A DNA stretch of 64,000 nt from Flavobacterium agrisoli (GTDB lineage Bacteria > Bacteroidota > Bacteroidia > Flavobacteriales > Flavobacteriaceae): the NCBI RefSeq assembly GCF_016522065.1, contig NZ_JAEHFV010000003.1, positions 372,001 through 436,000 on the forward strand, in the 5' to 3' direction. A program made the position numbers and the translations under genes. Shown in pieces: positions 1 to 9,292 of the stretch. The notes under the pieces were generated by a model, which was not told where the DNA came from, did not search any database, and saw nothing but the letters and a program-made list of their open reading frames with translations. The first letter of the stretch is position 1, and every line of letters starts with the position of its first letter.

Positions 1-1734
1 GCCACCGGCAGAGGGTAATTTGCGGCAATCACCTGAACCGTTACATTTTTCGGCAGCACGAACAATACCTAAACTATCCGAGAAATCTTGAAAGGTTTTG
101 ATATTGGGTTCTTTTCGACCAGAAATTACACGATGGTTTTCGTCCATTTTAGGAGTATCTACAATTTTTCCCATATTCATTACCGAGTACGGATCAAATG
201 CTTTTTTAAGTCGTTTGAGTAGTTCGTAGTTTTTTTCGCCAATCATAAATGGTATGAATTCGCCGCGAACGATTCCATCGCCATGCTCACCACTTAAAGA
301 ACCACGGTATTTTTTAACCAAATGTGCTACTTCTGTAGCGATAGTTCTAAAAAGTACCAAATCTTCTTTTTTCTTCAAATTGAGTTCGGGGCGCAAGTGC
401 AATTCGCCGGCTCCAGCGTGTGCATAATAAATGGCTTTTTGACCGTAACGTTCCATCATCGCCGTAAAATCGGCAATATAATTGGGCAAATCACTTAACT
501 CAACCGCGGTATCTTCAATAGAGTCGGCGGCTTTATCATCGCCCACAATGCTTCCTAAAAGTCCCAAACCGGCTTTACGCAAATCAACCACTTTGTTTAT
601 ATCATCGCCATAAATTTTAACCGATGCATAACCAAAATTATTTTTTTCTAAATCAGTAATCAAGGCTTCGGCTTGTCTTTCAACTTCTTCAACAGAATGG
701 GCGGCCAACTCAAACATCATAATGGCTTTGGGTTCTCCCACCAAAAAGAAACGATTTTTAGATTGTTCGCGATTGGTTTTGGTACACTCCAAAATCACAT
801 CGTCAATCATTTCGCAGGTGTACAAATGATGTTTCATAGCCACCACAACCGACTCAAGTGATTCTTGAATATTGTCGTAATGTGCCACTACCATGATGTT
901 GTGTGGCGGCGGTAAATCATCAACTTTTAAGGTTACTTCAGTCGTAAAAGCCAAAGTTCCTTCACTTCCACAAAGTAATTTTCCGAGATTGATAGTAGGT
1001 TCAGTTCCTCCAAAAAGTTCCGATTTTAATAAAACATCGACTGCATAGCCGGTATTTCTTCGGTGAATTTCGGGTTTTGGAAATTCATTTTTGATTTCAT
1101 CTTGAATGGCTTTATTCGAAAGTTCTTCGTAAACTGAACGGTAAATTTGGTTTTCTAACGAATTGCCTTTGGTTTTTTGAAGAAATTCGGCAGAGGTCAA
1201 TTCTGAAAAAACGACTTCTGAACCATCGCTCAAAAAAGCAGTAATCGAAACAATTTTATCACGAGTCACCCCATAACGAATAGAAGTAGTGCCCGACGAA
1301 TTATTGCCGACCATTCCGCCAATCATACAGCGGTTGGAAGTAGAAGTGATGGGGCCAAAAAAAACGCCATACGGTTTTAAAAACAAATTGAGTTCATCGC
1401 GAACAACTCCCGGTTGTACCGTTACGGTTTTTTCGGTTGTATTGTAGCCAATAATCTTGGTGAAATATTTAGATACATCCACAATAATTCCTGTTCCCAC
1501 GGTTTGACCAGCCAATGAGGTTCCTGCGGTTCTTGGCGTTAGCGAAATTTGATGCTGCGCCACAAAATGTATCAATGTTTGAATATCCAATTTGGTTTCC
1601 GGTATCGCAACGGCTACCGGTTTCATTCGGTAAACAGAAGCATCTGTTGCATACAATGTTTTGTGCAAATCATCAAAATAGAGTTTGCCTTGTAACGATG
1701 TGGCAAGCTGTTGTAAATCAGATGTTGATACCAT
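1..1734 (-). CDS. FAD-linked oxidase with C-terminal Fe-S region (GlcD/D-lactate dehydrogenase type), 3' end outside window
   Basis: The minus-strand frame from the ATG at 1734 stays open to the window edge, giving 578 visible residues. The N-terminal half has the FAD-binding type 4 layout: 'TPRTAGTSLAGQ' is the PP-loop type motif, followed by 'GGMVGNNSSGT'. The middle holds the FAD-oxidase C domain, with 'GSEGTLAFTTEV' and later 'YAHAGAGELHLRP' and 'SGEHGDG'. The last visible residues, 'CNGSGDCRK', look like the first cysteines of a 4Fe-4S cluster. Bacteroidetes homologues are about 970 residues long and continue into a cysteine-rich domain, so roughly 400 residues are missing here only because of the window. 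The family oxidises 2-hydroxy acids such as glycolate or D-lactate; the substrate is not visible. A TATATTTG promoter at 1779-1786 supports this start. Confidence 0.88.
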   Translation of the reverse strand, partial: MVSTSDLQQLATSLQGKLYFDDLHKTLYATDASVYRMKPVAVAIPETKLDIQTLIHFVAQHQISLTPRTAGTSLAGQTVGTGIIVDVSKYFTKIIGYNTTEKTVTVQPGVVRDELNLFLKPYGVFFGPITSTSNRCMIGGMVGNNSSGTTSIRYGVTRDKIVSITAFLSDGSEVVFSELTSAEFLQKTKGNSLENQIYRSVYEELSNKAIQDEIKNEFPKPEIHRRNTGYAVDVLLKSELFGGTEPTINLGKLLCGSEGTLAFTTEVTLKVDDLPPPHNIMVVAHYDNIQESLESVVVAMKHHLYTCEMIDDVILECTKTNREQSKNRFFLVGEPKAIMMFELAAHSVEEVERQAEALITDLEKNNFGYASVKIYGDDINKVVDLRKAGLGLLGSIVGDDKAADSIEDTAVELSDLPNYIADFTAMMERYGQKAIYYAHAGAGELHLRPELNLKKKEDLVLFRTIATEVAHLVKKYRGSLSGEHGDGIVRGEFIPFMIGEKNYELLKRLKKAFDPYSVMNMGKIVDTPKMDENHRVISGRKEPNIKTFQDFSDSLGIVRAAEKCNGSGDCRKLPSAGG

Positions 1735-1778
1735 AGGATGTGTTTGTTTTCGGTACTTTATTTTTTTGAAAGCAGCTG

Positions 1779-1786
1779 CAAATATA
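1779..1786 (-). promoter_or_regulatory. Bacteroidetes-type -7 element of the FAD-linked oxidase gene
   Basis: Read on the minus strand this is TATATTTG, an exact TAnnTTTG match 45 bp upstream of the oxidase ATG. No convincing -33 TTTG was found. Confidence 0.5.
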
Positions 1787-1945
1787 GAAAATATTAAGGG
1801 CTTTAGAGAGGCATCATTTCGTTAATTTCATGTATTCAATTTGTAGCTAATTGCATTATTTATAAAAGATTTCAAAGAAATTTCAGATTGGTATACTTTC
1901 TTTAAATTTTATTAGTTGTTTTATATGAGACATTTGTAAAAACGC

Positions 1946-1953
1946 TATTTTTG
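1946..1953 (+). promoter_or_regulatory. Bacteroidetes-type -7 element for the peptidoglycan-salvage operon
   Basis: TATTTTTG matches TAnnTTTG and ends 24 bp before the ATG at 1977, giving a short leader typical of the group. Confidence 0.5.
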
Positions 1954-1976
1954 GTCTCCGATTAAATTCAATTAAA

Positions 1977-3551
1977 ATGTATAAAAACCAGTCGTTTCCT
2001 TTATTTTTTTTATTGTTTTTTAGTTGTTTTGGATGGCAATCCAAGGCACAAAAAAGAGAAGTACATCCTAAAAATGAATTTAGAGGAGTATGGATTGCAA
2101 CCGTTGTAAACATCGATTGGCCAAAAGCAAGTACCGATTGGGTTGAAAAGGAAAAAGCGGATTATCTGGAAATTTTAGATACGTATAAAAAATTAAATTT
2201 TAACGCCGTAATTGTACAAATTCGAAGCGTAGGAGATGCTTTTTATCCGAGTAATTTATCGCCATGGTCGCGTTTTTTAACGGGTAAAGAAGGGGTAGAA
2301 CCAAATCCGTATTACGATACACTGGAGTGGATGATTGATCAAGCACACCAACGGGGATTCGAATTTCATGCTTGGATGAATCCTTATCGTGCAACTTTTG
2401 ATTTGAATAAAGCACAATTAAGTCCCAACCATGATATTTTCAAACATCCTGAATGGATGATTGAGTATGGCGGCAAAATGTATTACGATCCTGCTTTGCC
2501 CGAAGTACAATCGCATTTAACTACAATCGTAGAAGAAGTGGTAGAAAAGTATGATGTTGATGCCATTCATTTTGATGATTATTTTTATCCATATCGTGTT
2601 CCTGGAAAAGATTTTAACGATTCTAAATCGTATGCGAAATATGGCAACGGAAGAAGCTTAGCCGATTGGAGAAGGGAAAATGTTAATGATTTTGTTCGAA
2701 ATATTTCGGTGGCCATTAAAACTTGTAAACCCTGGGTGCAATTCGGAATTAGTCCGTTCGGAGTTTGGCGAAATAAATCGGTTGATCCAAAAGGTTCTGA
2801 TACGCAGTCGACTTCTAATTATGATGATTTGTATGCCGATCCTTTACTTTGGATGGATGAAAAATGGATTGATTACATTGTACCGCAACTGTATTGGAGC
2901 ATGAATAATCCGCGTGCTTCGTATTCTAAGTTAGTAAAATGGTGGTCCGAAAATGCTAATAATACAGCCATTTACATTGGTCATGCCACTTATAAAATTA
3001 AAGCCGATAGTGATAAAAGCTGGAATTTTGCCACCGAAATTCCAACTCAAATTGATTTCTCAAGAAATTTTAAAAACGTAGGCGGAAATGCTTTTTACAG
3101 CGCCAAAATGTTTGTAAATAAAAATTTGGATGTGGTGCGTATGTTAGAAGAAAAGCAATTCAAATATCCCGCTTTACCTCCTGCGGTTCCCAATTTAAAA
3201 AAGACAATTACTGATATTCCCGTAATAACGGAGTTTATTAAAGATGCGCAATCGTATTATTTTACGATAAAAAGTCCGCTGAATACCAAAGTCAGATACA
3301 TGGTTTTATATGGTGCTGAAAATCTTCAAAAAATAGACACCAACAACCCGAGTCAAATTATAGATAAATTTGTGGTAAACGAAAAATATGGAAACATTTA
3401 CGTTACCATTCCAGTTGCTAAAATGAACAATTTAAAAGGTTGCGCACTTTCTTTTGTTGATTTTGCGGCAAACGAAAGCAAGGCAACTCCACTTGATTTA
3501 AATACCATTATCAAAATTAAAATACCACAAGCAAGTAATGAAAGCAAATAA
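1977..3551 (+). CDS. Family 10-like glycosyl hydrolase (GHL10 / DUF187, YngK type), secreted
   Basis: This 524-residue protein starts with a hydrophobic signal (about residues 8-20) that ends near 'SKAQ'. 'LFFSC' could alternatively serve as a lipobox. 'EFRGVWIATVVNIDWP' at residues 34-49 is the hallmark start of the GHL10 TIM barrel, and 'HAWMNPYRA' and 'DAIHFDDYFYPY' follow as expected for the family. The C-terminal 130 residues are probably a beta-sandwich. Its stop overlaps the next gene by 14 bp, and a NagZ-like gene follows that. This arrangement suggests hydrolysis of a cell-wall-derived glycan outside the cytoplasm, but the true substrate of GHL10 enzymes is poorly established. Confidence 0.85.
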   Translation: MYKNQSFPLFFLLFFSCFGWQSKAQKREVHPKNEFRGVWIATVVNIDWPKASTDWVEKEKADYLEILDTYKKLNFNAVIVQIRSVGDAFYPSNLSPWSRFLTGKEGVEPNPYYDTLEWMIDQAHQRGFEFHAWMNPYRATFDLNKAQLSPNHDIFKHPEWMIEYGGKMYYDPALPEVQSHLTTIVEEVVEKYDVDAIHFDDYFYPYRVPGKDFNDSKSYAKYGNGRSLADWRRENVNDFVRNISVAIKTCKPWVQFGISPFGVWRNKSVDPKGSDTQSTSNYDDLYADPLLWMDEKWIDYIVPQLYWSMNNPRASYSKLVKWWSENANNTAIYIGHATYKIKADSDKSWNFATEIPTQIDFSRNFKNVGGNAFYSAKMFVNKNLDVVRMLEEKQFKYPALPPAVPNLKKTITDIPVITEFIKDAQSYYFTIKSPLNTKVRYMVLYGAENLQKIDTNNPSQIIDKFVVNEKYGNIYVTIPVAKMNNLKGCALSFVDFAANESKATPLDLNTIIKIKIPQASNESK

Positions 3552-4800
3552 TCAACCATGGTTTTGGATTCCGTTACTCAATTTTGCTTCGGGATTTCCA
3601 TACGTAATTATCATTTCGGTTTCGGTTTTAATGTACAAAAACCTAGGTATTAGCAACGAAGATATTGGTATGTATACTAGTTTGTTGTACTTGCCTTGGG
3701 TTATTAAACCGCTTTGGAGTCCTTTTATCGATTTGCATGGAACCAAAAGAAAGTGGTTTTTGAGCATGCAATTGCTTATTTCCATCGCTTTTTTGCTCGT
3801 TGGTTTTATTATTCCATTTAATGGGTTTTTCATCATGAGTTTGGCCATTTTTTGGGTAGCGGCTTTTGCTTCGGCATCCAACGATGTAGCTACCGATGGC
3901 TTTTATTTATTGGCCTTAGAAAAGGAACAACAATCACTTTTTCTGGGAATTAGAAGTACGTTTTATCGTGCCTCTATGTTAACGGGTAACGGATTGATCA
4001 TTTTATTGGCAGGTTATCTGGAAAATAAATATGGAGACAATCAAAAGGCATGGTCGTATACGATGATTTTTGTAGGTTTGGTAATGACGTTTTTAACGGT
4101 TTATAATTATTTTGCTACTCCAAAAGCCGAAATTCCGCTAAAAGAAGGCGAATCCGAAGAGAAAAATTTTGCTACCGTATTTGCTAGTTTTTTCAAAAAG
4201 AAACAAATCGGATTAGTATTAGCTTTTATTCTGTTGTTCCGATTGGGAGAATCGCAATTATTAAAAATGTTAACGCCTTTTTTGGTCGATAAAACCGAAG
4301 TAGGAGGGTTAGGACTAGTTACAGAAGATGTCGGCATTATTTACGGTACTTTTGGATTAGTAGCCTTAACAATTGGGGGTATTTTAGGCGGTATTGCTAT
4401 CTCTAAAAATGGATTAGGAAAATGGATGTTACCCATGATTTTAACCATGCATTTGCCTATTTTAGGCTTTGTATTATTGGCTCATTTTCATCCTGCTTCT
4501 ATATATTACGTCTATGTGGTGGTTATTTTAGAGCAATTTGGCTACGGATTTGGTTTTGCAGCCTTTATGATGTATTTAATTTACGTAGCCGAAGGCGAAT
4601 CGAAAACATCGCATTATGCTATTGCTACTGGCTTTATGGCTTTAGGGATGATGTTGCCTGGAATGCTGAGTGGTTACATTCAGCAATATTTAGGTTATGG
4701 CAATTTCTTTATTTGGGTATTTTTAGCCACAATTCCAGGATTGATTTTATCGCGATTTTTAATTTTTCCAAAAGATTTTGGGAAGAAAATCTCGGAGTAA
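3538..4800 (+). CDS. MFS transporter, AmpG-like muropeptide permease
   Basis: The 420-residue protein has about twelve hydrophobic segments. It shows the 'FASGFPYVIIISV' opening and 'WSPFIDLHGTKRKW' loop found in the AmpG branch of MFS permeases, which import anhydro-muropeptides or related amino sugars. The chosen ATG lies inside the preceding gene (14-bp overlap), which points to translational coupling. It sits between a GHL10 hydrolase and a GH3 hexosaminidase, so import of cell-wall fragments for recycling is the natural reading. Sugar-specific import of another kind cannot be excluded. Confidence 0.82.
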   Translation: MKANNQPWFWIPLLNFASGFPYVIIISVSVLMYKNLGISNEDIGMYTSLLYLPWVIKPLWSPFIDLHGTKRKWFLSMQLLISIAFLLVGFIIPFNGFFIMSLAIFWVAAFASASNDVATDGFYLLALEKEQQSLFLGIRSTFYRASMLTGNGLIILLAGYLENKYGDNQKAWSYTMIFVGLVMTFLTVYNYFATPKAEIPLKEGESEEKNFATVFASFFKKKQIGLVLAFILLFRLGESQLLKMLTPFLVDKTEVGGLGLVTEDVGIIYGTFGLVALTIGGILGGIAISKNGLGKWMLPMILTMHLPILGFVLLAHFHPASIYYVYVVVILEQFGYGFGFAAFMMYLIYVAEGESKTSHYAIATGFMALGMMLPGMLSGYIQQYLGYGNFFIWVFLATIPGLILSRFLIFPKDFGKKISE

Positions 4801-4830
4801 ATCCAATTTCTGAAAGTAATTTACAAAGTA

Positions 4831-6432
4831 ATGAAAACAAGTACTTTAAGTATTCAAGAAAAAGTTGGACAATTCTTTTTTCCGGCCGTTTTTATTAACG
4901 ACACCGAAGAAAACATTCAAGCTACAGAAAAACTTATAAAAAAATACCATATTGGCGGATTGACTTTTTTTCATTCGCGTGCCAGTGCGGCGACCAATTA
5001 TGAAGCCAAGAAAAAAGTCGAGTTTCATGACGACAGTTATTTGCGTTTAAAAGAACTAGTGGCGCGTTACCAAAAGTGCGCTAAAATTCCTTTATTAATT
5101 AGTATTGACGCCGAATGGGGTTTGGCAATGCGTGTTGAAAAAACACCTCAATATCCGTATGCGCTCACTTTGGGTGCCATGCCCGATTCGCAAAAACAAT
5201 GGGTTTACGAAGTAGGTAAACAAATTGGTCTTGATTTAAAATCGGCTGGGATAAACTACAATTTGGCACCTTTGGCTGATATCAATAACAACCCAAATAA
5301 TCCGGTTATAGGGTATCGTTCTTTTGGGGAAGACAAACAAAAGGTAGCTGATTTTGCTCTTGAATACCTACGCGGAATGTCGGAAGTGGGTGTTTTAGGT
5401 TGCTTGAAACATTTTCCTGGACACGGAAATACGAATGTTGATTCGCATTTGGGATTGCCTGTTTTAGAAGAAACTCTCGAAGAATTATTAGAAAATGAAT
5501 TGTATCCGTTTATCAAAGGAATTGAAAATGATGTCGATTCGATTATGATCGGACATTTGGCTGTTCCGGCGTTAAATAATGGTAAAAATACTTCGGCAAC
5601 TTTATCAAAAGCAATTATTAAAGATTTATTGCGAAAAGAATTGGGATACGATGGGTTGGTGATTTCGGATGCACTCAACATGCGTTCTGTATCCGATTTG
5701 TATGCAGAAAAAGGTCACTTAGAATGGGAAGCTTTTCAGGCAGGAAATGATGTATTGTGTTTTGCCGAAAATATTCCCGAAGGCATTCAGGCCATTTTAC
5801 AAAAAGGAACCGAAGATCGAATTAAAGAAAGTTTTAATCGGATTTGGAAATGCAAAGAAAAAGCGGGTTTATTTACAGAAAATAAAACAGAAATTCCGAA
5901 TTTGAATTTTGAAAAAGCGCATGAAATCAACACTCAAATCGCGCGTTATAGCCTAACCACTATTTTCGATAAGGTACATTTTACAGATCTTCAAAAAAAT
6001 ACTGTAGGTACCTTGAGTATTTATAAATCGGCAGAAAATGAATTTGTTACTCACATAAATTCAGAGTTTAAAACGACTAATTTCGAGATAGCAACAACAA
6101 CTGATTTTGAATTTAAGGAACTAAAATCCAATTTAGAAACTTTGGATTATGTAGTGATAGTCTTGTTTGTACCCAAAGCCAAACCTTTGCATAATTTTGA
6201 AGTGGAAGATGGTATGTTTGAATTACTTTCCGAATTACTTCAAACCAAAAAATGCTTGCTTTACGTGTTCGGAAACCCGTACGTTTTGCCTTTAATTCCG
6301 AATTTAAGCCACGCAAAAAGAGTTATTCAAGTCTACCAAGATTTTTCAGAATTTCAAAAAAATGCCGCCATGCATTTTTTAGGACATTATGAATGTGAAG
6401 GAAATTTACCCGTTAAAATTGAGTATCAATAA
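4831..6432 (+). CDS. nagZ: Glycoside hydrolase family 3 beta-N-acetylhexosaminidase (NagZ-like)
   Basis: The 533-residue protein opens with a GH3 barrel. 'LKHFPGHGNTNVDSHLGLP' is the diagnostic NagZ loop carrying the Asp-His catalytic dyad, and 'LVISDALNM' holds the nucleophilic Asp. There is no signal peptide, so it should act in the cytoplasm, removing GlcNAc from imported muropeptides. About 180 residues beyond the barrel form a second domain that minimal NagZ proteins (about 340 residues) lack. The gene begins 30 bp after the AmpG-like gene and probably ends the operon. Confidence 0.87.
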   Translation: MKTSTLSIQEKVGQFFFPAVFINDTEENIQATEKLIKKYHIGGLTFFHSRASAATNYEAKKKVEFHDDSYLRLKELVARYQKCAKIPLLISIDAEWGLAMRVEKTPQYPYALTLGAMPDSQKQWVYEVGKQIGLDLKSAGINYNLAPLADINNNPNNPVIGYRSFGEDKQKVADFALEYLRGMSEVGVLGCLKHFPGHGNTNVDSHLGLPVLEETLEELLENELYPFIKGIENDVDSIMIGHLAVPALNNGKNTSATLSKAIIKDLLRKELGYDGLVISDALNMRSVSDLYAEKGHLEWEAFQAGNDVLCFAENIPEGIQAILQKGTEDRIKESFNRIWKCKEKAGLFTENKTEIPNLNFEKAHEINTQIARYSLTTIFDKVHFTDLQKNTVGTLSIYKSAENEFVTHINSEFKTTNFEIATTTDFEFKELKSNLETLDYVVIVLFVPKAKPLHNFEVEDGMFELLSELLQTKKCLLYVFGNPYVLPLIPNLSHAKRVIQVYQDFSEFQKNAAMHFLGHYECEGNLPVKIEYQ

Positions 6433-6525
6433 TTTAAATGAAACTTTTTTCAATCCATAGCTAAAACTTATTATTAAATAAATATTAATAATCAAACATT
6501 ATTCTGATAACCGTTTTTTAAGTAT

Positions 6526-6533
6526 TATTTTTG
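6526..6533 (+). promoter_or_regulatory. Bacteroidetes-type -7 element of the peroxiredoxin gene
   Basis: TATTTTTG matches TAnnTTTG 37 bp before the ATG at 6571. Confidence 0.55.
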
Positions 6534-6570
6534 CATTAGTAAAAAAACAACAACTTTAAAAACAAATAAT

Positions 6571-7209
6571 ATGTCATTAGTAGGAAAAAAATTCCCTAGC
6601 ATTGCAGTAGACGCCATTTCTGAAATGGGAGATAATTTAAAAATCAACATCTTCGAAGAAGCGGTAAACAACAACAAAAAAGTATTATTGTTCTGGTATC
6701 CAAAAGATTTTACTTTTGTTTGTCCAACCGAATTACATGCTTTTCAAGCTGCTTTGCCTGAATTTGAAAAAAGAAATACAATCGTAATTGGTGCTTCTTG
6801 TGATACTAACGAAGTACACTTCGCTTGGTTGAACACTCCAAAAAACAACGGAGGAATTGAAGGTGTTACGTACCCAATTTTGGCGGATACAAACCGTAAC
6901 TTAGCTAACATTCTTGGAATTTTAGATATTGAGTCAACTGAGTACAGCGAAGAAACAGATTCTGTTATCATCGAAGGATCTAACGTTCCTTACAGAGCTA
7001 CTTATTTAATTGACGAAACTGGAAAAATCTTCCACGAAAGTGTAAACGATATGCCATTAGGTCGTAACGTAAACGAATACTTGCGTTTGGTTGATGCTTA
7101 TACGCACATTCAAGTTAAAGGAGAAGTTTGTCCTGCTAACTGGGAAGCTGGTAAAGAAGCTATGTCAGCCGATAGAAACAGTACAGCAGCTTACTTGAGT
7201 GCAAACTAA
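6571..7209 (+). CDS. ahpC: Typical 2-Cys peroxiredoxin (AhpC/Prx1 family)
   Basis: The 212-residue protein has the peroxidatic motif 'FTFVCPTE' (Cys51) and the resolving motif 'EVCPANW' near the C-terminus (about Cys187), which is the arrangement of typical 2-Cys enzymes. It reduces hydrogen peroxide and organic peroxides in the cytoplasm and needs a thiol donor. A thioredoxin gene follows 128 bp downstream and is the probable donor. There is a good TAnnTTTG promoter upstream. The gene between it and thioredoxin is spaced by an inverted-repeat region rather than being tightly fused. Confidence 0.93.
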   Translation: MSLVGKKFPSIAVDAISEMGDNLKINIFEEAVNNNKKVLLFWYPKDFTFVCPTELHAFQAALPEFEKRNTIVIGASCDTNEVHFAWLNTPKNNGGIEGVTYPILADTNRNLANILGILDIESTEYSEETDSVIIEGSNVPYRATYLIDETGKIFHESVNDMPLGRNVNEYLRLVDAYTHIQVKGEVCPANWEAGKEAMSADRNSTAAYLSAN

Positions 7210-7223
7210 ATTTTTATAAAGGT

Positions 7224-7323
7224 ACAAAGGTTCATAGGCAGAGAGTAGCAAAGGTTTTTTGCTATAAATATTTACAAAGGTTTAAAACCTTTGTCCCTTT
7301 GAACCTTTGTCTCTTTGAACCTC
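7224..7323. repeat. Nested ACAAAGGTT / AACCTTTGT inverted repeats between peroxiredoxin and thioredoxin genes
   Basis: ACAAAGGTTC at 7224-7233 is matched by GAACCTTTGT at 7301-7310. Inside it, ACAAAGGTTT at 7274-7283 is matched by AAACCTTTGT at 7285-7294, forming a 21-bp near-perfect palindrome. Further half copies lie at 7249-7258 and 7313-7319. It could act as a transcript-processing or attenuating hairpin, or be a dispersed intergenic repeat. Confidence 0.7.
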
Positions 7324-7337
7324 AAAAAAACAAATAA

Positions 7338-7646
7338 ATGTTAATCGATTTAACCGAAGATACTTTAGCTGATTTAGTAGCTAAAAACGAAAAAGTAGTA
7401 GTACAATATTCGGCTTCATGGTGCGGTAATTGCCGTATTATGAAACCCAAATTCAAAAAATTAGCTACTGAAAAAGAAGACATCACTTTTGTTTTAGTTG
7501 ATGCAGAAAATTCGCCAGAATCAAGAAAATTAGCGAATGTGACCAATTTACCTACTTTTGCCACTTTTGTAAACGGAAAATTGGTAGGCGAAACACAAAC
7601 AAACAAACAAGAAGTTTTAATTGAACTTGTGAACGAAATCGCTTAA
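7338..7646 (+). CDS. Thioredoxin-family protein
   Basis: This 102-residue single-domain protein has 'SASWCGNCRIMKP', giving an active site CGNC (Cys29, Cys32) instead of the classical CGPC. The conserved cis-proline is in 'NLPTFATF'. There is no signal peptide. Its position directly after the peroxiredoxin suggests that it recycles that enzyme. The changed CxxC dipeptide may alter redox potential or partner choice. Confidence 0.9.
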   Translation: MLIDLTEDTLADLVAKNEKVVVQYSASWCGNCRIMKPKFKKLATEKEDITFVLVDAENSPESRKLANVTNLPTFATFVNGKLVGETQTNKQEVLIELVNEIA

Positions 7647-7746
7647 ATAATTTTTTTATATAGTAATTTTCAAGGATTGGCCAATCCATTTTACAACAGT
7701 TGTTCATACAAATTCTTCTAAAACGACTATAATTCCGAAATAAAAT

Positions 7747-8004
7747 ATGAAATTACCTGTAATCAAACAGCTTACCCAATTTATCGAAGAAAACGATCAA
7801 GATTATATCATCGAAACCATCGAAGTTTTAGAAGCTATGACTGAAATTCCGTCTTTAAAAGATGAGGAATTGGATGTAATTGGCGAATTAATTTCGAATA
7901 TGTACGGTGCACTTGAAGTACATAAAATGTTAAAAGAAGGTACCGATAAAAAAGAAGCCTTGAATGCTTTTATGAAGCGTGTCATGGGTTCTATTGACAA
8001 ATAA
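7747..8004 (+). CDS. Small conserved flavobacterial protein (DUF6952-like)
   Basis: An 85-residue acidic, mostly helical protein ('EENDQDYIIETIEVLEAM'). It lacks cysteines, signal peptide and known catalytic motifs. It follows the thioredoxin gene, an arrangement I recall from other flavobacteria, where the family is listed as DUF6952; the name is from memory. A function in peroxide defence is suggested only by position. Confidence 0.7.
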   Translation: MKLPVIKQLTQFIEENDQDYIIETIEVLEAMTEIPSLKDEELDVIGELISNMYGALEVHKMLKEGTDKKEALNAFMKRVMGSIDK

Positions 8005-8030
8005 TTCAATACGTATTATCGAAATAAATA

Positions 8031-8062
8031 ATGGCTCTCGTACCACTTGAGGGCTTTTATGT
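8031..8062. terminator. Possible terminator between convergent genes
   Basis: GGCTCTC and GAGGGCT form a 7-bp stem with two wobble pairs and a 9-nt loop, followed by a T-rich stretch on the plus strand. It lies between the plus-strand small gene and the convergent carotenoid operon. Confidence 0.4.
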
Positions 8063-8072
8063 TTTATAAAAT

Positions 8073-8783
8073 CTAGTTTTGAAAACCTACTGAAGGTTGT
8101 TTTTTATCGAAAATCTTAAAAAAATATAAGGTTAGTAAAAATTGGGTATAGCCATACACCGCATCTTCAATAGGAATAGTGAGCATTCGAATATTTAAAA
8201 ATTCATTCGGATTGTAATTTACAATTGGCTCTTCAATACCGGTTCCCGTAAGAACACCATTTACTGGAAAAAATCCCAACATCAGTATCAAAAACACTAA
8301 CGAAGCTTGTCCTATCCAATCTGCTTTAGCAATAAAATGTAAGTAAATCAAGGTACAAAATGTGGTTACTGCGGTTACCAAGGTATACCATTTGTCATAA
8401 TGTAAAAGCGCTATAACTAGTGTGATAATACTACTTCCAAAAACAATCATATTGTTGAATGCATTGGCCCAAGTAAGATCGAAAAACCGATTCAAACAAT
8501 AATAGGTGAACAAACAAGAAAACGGAATACAGATAAAAAAAAGCCATTCTTCGAGTGGTAAACCTAAAAAGTGAATACCAATAACGTAGTCATAATTAAA
8601 CCACCAAACGCCCATTTGGGTAAAGCAAACATCCCACAAAATAAAAGGAATACCCACGATTGCAGCTGCTTTTAAAAAGGAGCCAAAATGTTTGTAAAAT
8701 TGAATGCGTTTATCGAATGAAAAAAGAAAACAAACTATAAAAGCGAAAAAGTTTACGAATAAGTAGGTGTATGATTTATCCAT
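8073..8783 (-). CDS. Lycopene cyclase domain protein (CrtYcd type)
   Basis: The 236-residue protein has about six or seven transmembrane segments. The motifs 'FILWDVCFT' and 'GLPLEEWLFFICIPF' recur in the small membrane-bound lycopene cyclases, of which Bacteroidetes carry a fused double-domain form. The enzyme converts the linear ends of lycopene to beta-ionone rings. Its start overlaps the end of crtZ by 8 bp. It is the last gene of the carotenoid operon. With crtB, crtI and crtZ it completes a route to zeaxanthin, the usual yellow pigment of flavobacteria. Confidence 0.88.
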   Translation of the reverse strand: MDKSYTYLFVNFFAFIVCFLFSFDKRIQFYKHFGSFLKAAAIVGIPFILWDVCFTQMGVWWFNYDYVIGIHFLGLPLEEWLFFICIPFSCLFTYYCLNRFFDLTWANAFNNMIVFGSSIITLVIALLHYDKWYTLVTAVTTFCTLIYLHFIAKADWIGQASLVFLILMLGFFPVNGVLTGTGIEEPIVNYNPNEFLNIRMLTIPIEDAVYGYTQFLLTLYFFKIFDKKQPSVGFQN

Positions 8784-9234
8784 TTTTTTTAGCTAATTGC
8801 ATTTTAAAATATTTTATAGGAACCCAAAGAAAACCAAAACATTCGCCTTCTTCTTTGCCAACGTGTTTATGATGTTGTTTGTGCGCTCTTCGGATTGCTA
8901 ACAAATACCAATTGGAAGTATTTCGAAAGAATTTGATGCGTTGGTGAATAAAAATGTCGTGTACGAAAAAATAGGCCATCCCGTATAAAAAGATGCCAAT
9001 TCCGATGAAAAATAAGTAATTAAAATTTTGCTCGGCACCAAAATACAATAAGGCAATCGTAGGCAAAGCAAAAATGACAAAAAACAAATCATTTCTTTCA
9101 AAATCGCCTGTATGGCTATGGTCATGATGGTCTTTATGAAGCATCCACAAAAGACCATGCATGATGTACTTATGGATAATCCAGGTGGCTCCTTCCATTA
9201 GGAAAAAAGTTATAGCAATTATTAGTATGTTCAT
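8776..9234 (-). CDS. crtZ: Beta-carotene hydroxylase
   Basis: The 152-residue membrane protein has the four histidine clusters of the fatty-acid/sterol hydroxylase superfamily: 'HKYIMH', 'HKDHHDHSH', 'HDIFIH' and 'HKQHHKH', which bind a di-iron centre. Three or four hydrophobic segments are present. It adds 3-hydroxyl groups to beta-carotene rings. It overlaps the cyclase gene by 8 bp, so the two are probably translationally coupled. Confidence 0.92.
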   Translation of the reverse strand: MNILIIAITFFLMEGATWIIHKYIMHGLLWMLHKDHHDHSHTGDFERNDLFFVIFALPTIALLYFGAEQNFNYLFFIGIGIFLYGMAYFFVHDIFIHQRIKFFRNTSNWYLLAIRRAHKQHHKHVGKEEGECFGFLWVPIKYFKMQLAKKNG

Positions 9235-9292
9235 ATTAAAAATTTCGACGGTTTTTTATTCTATATTGTAGTTTAAAAAATCACGATTTGTT

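Noticed and set aside
4422..4898. 158-residue open frame on the plus strand
   Set aside because: It is an out-of-frame reading of the AmpG-like permease, with Phe/Cys/Arg-rich nonsense content.
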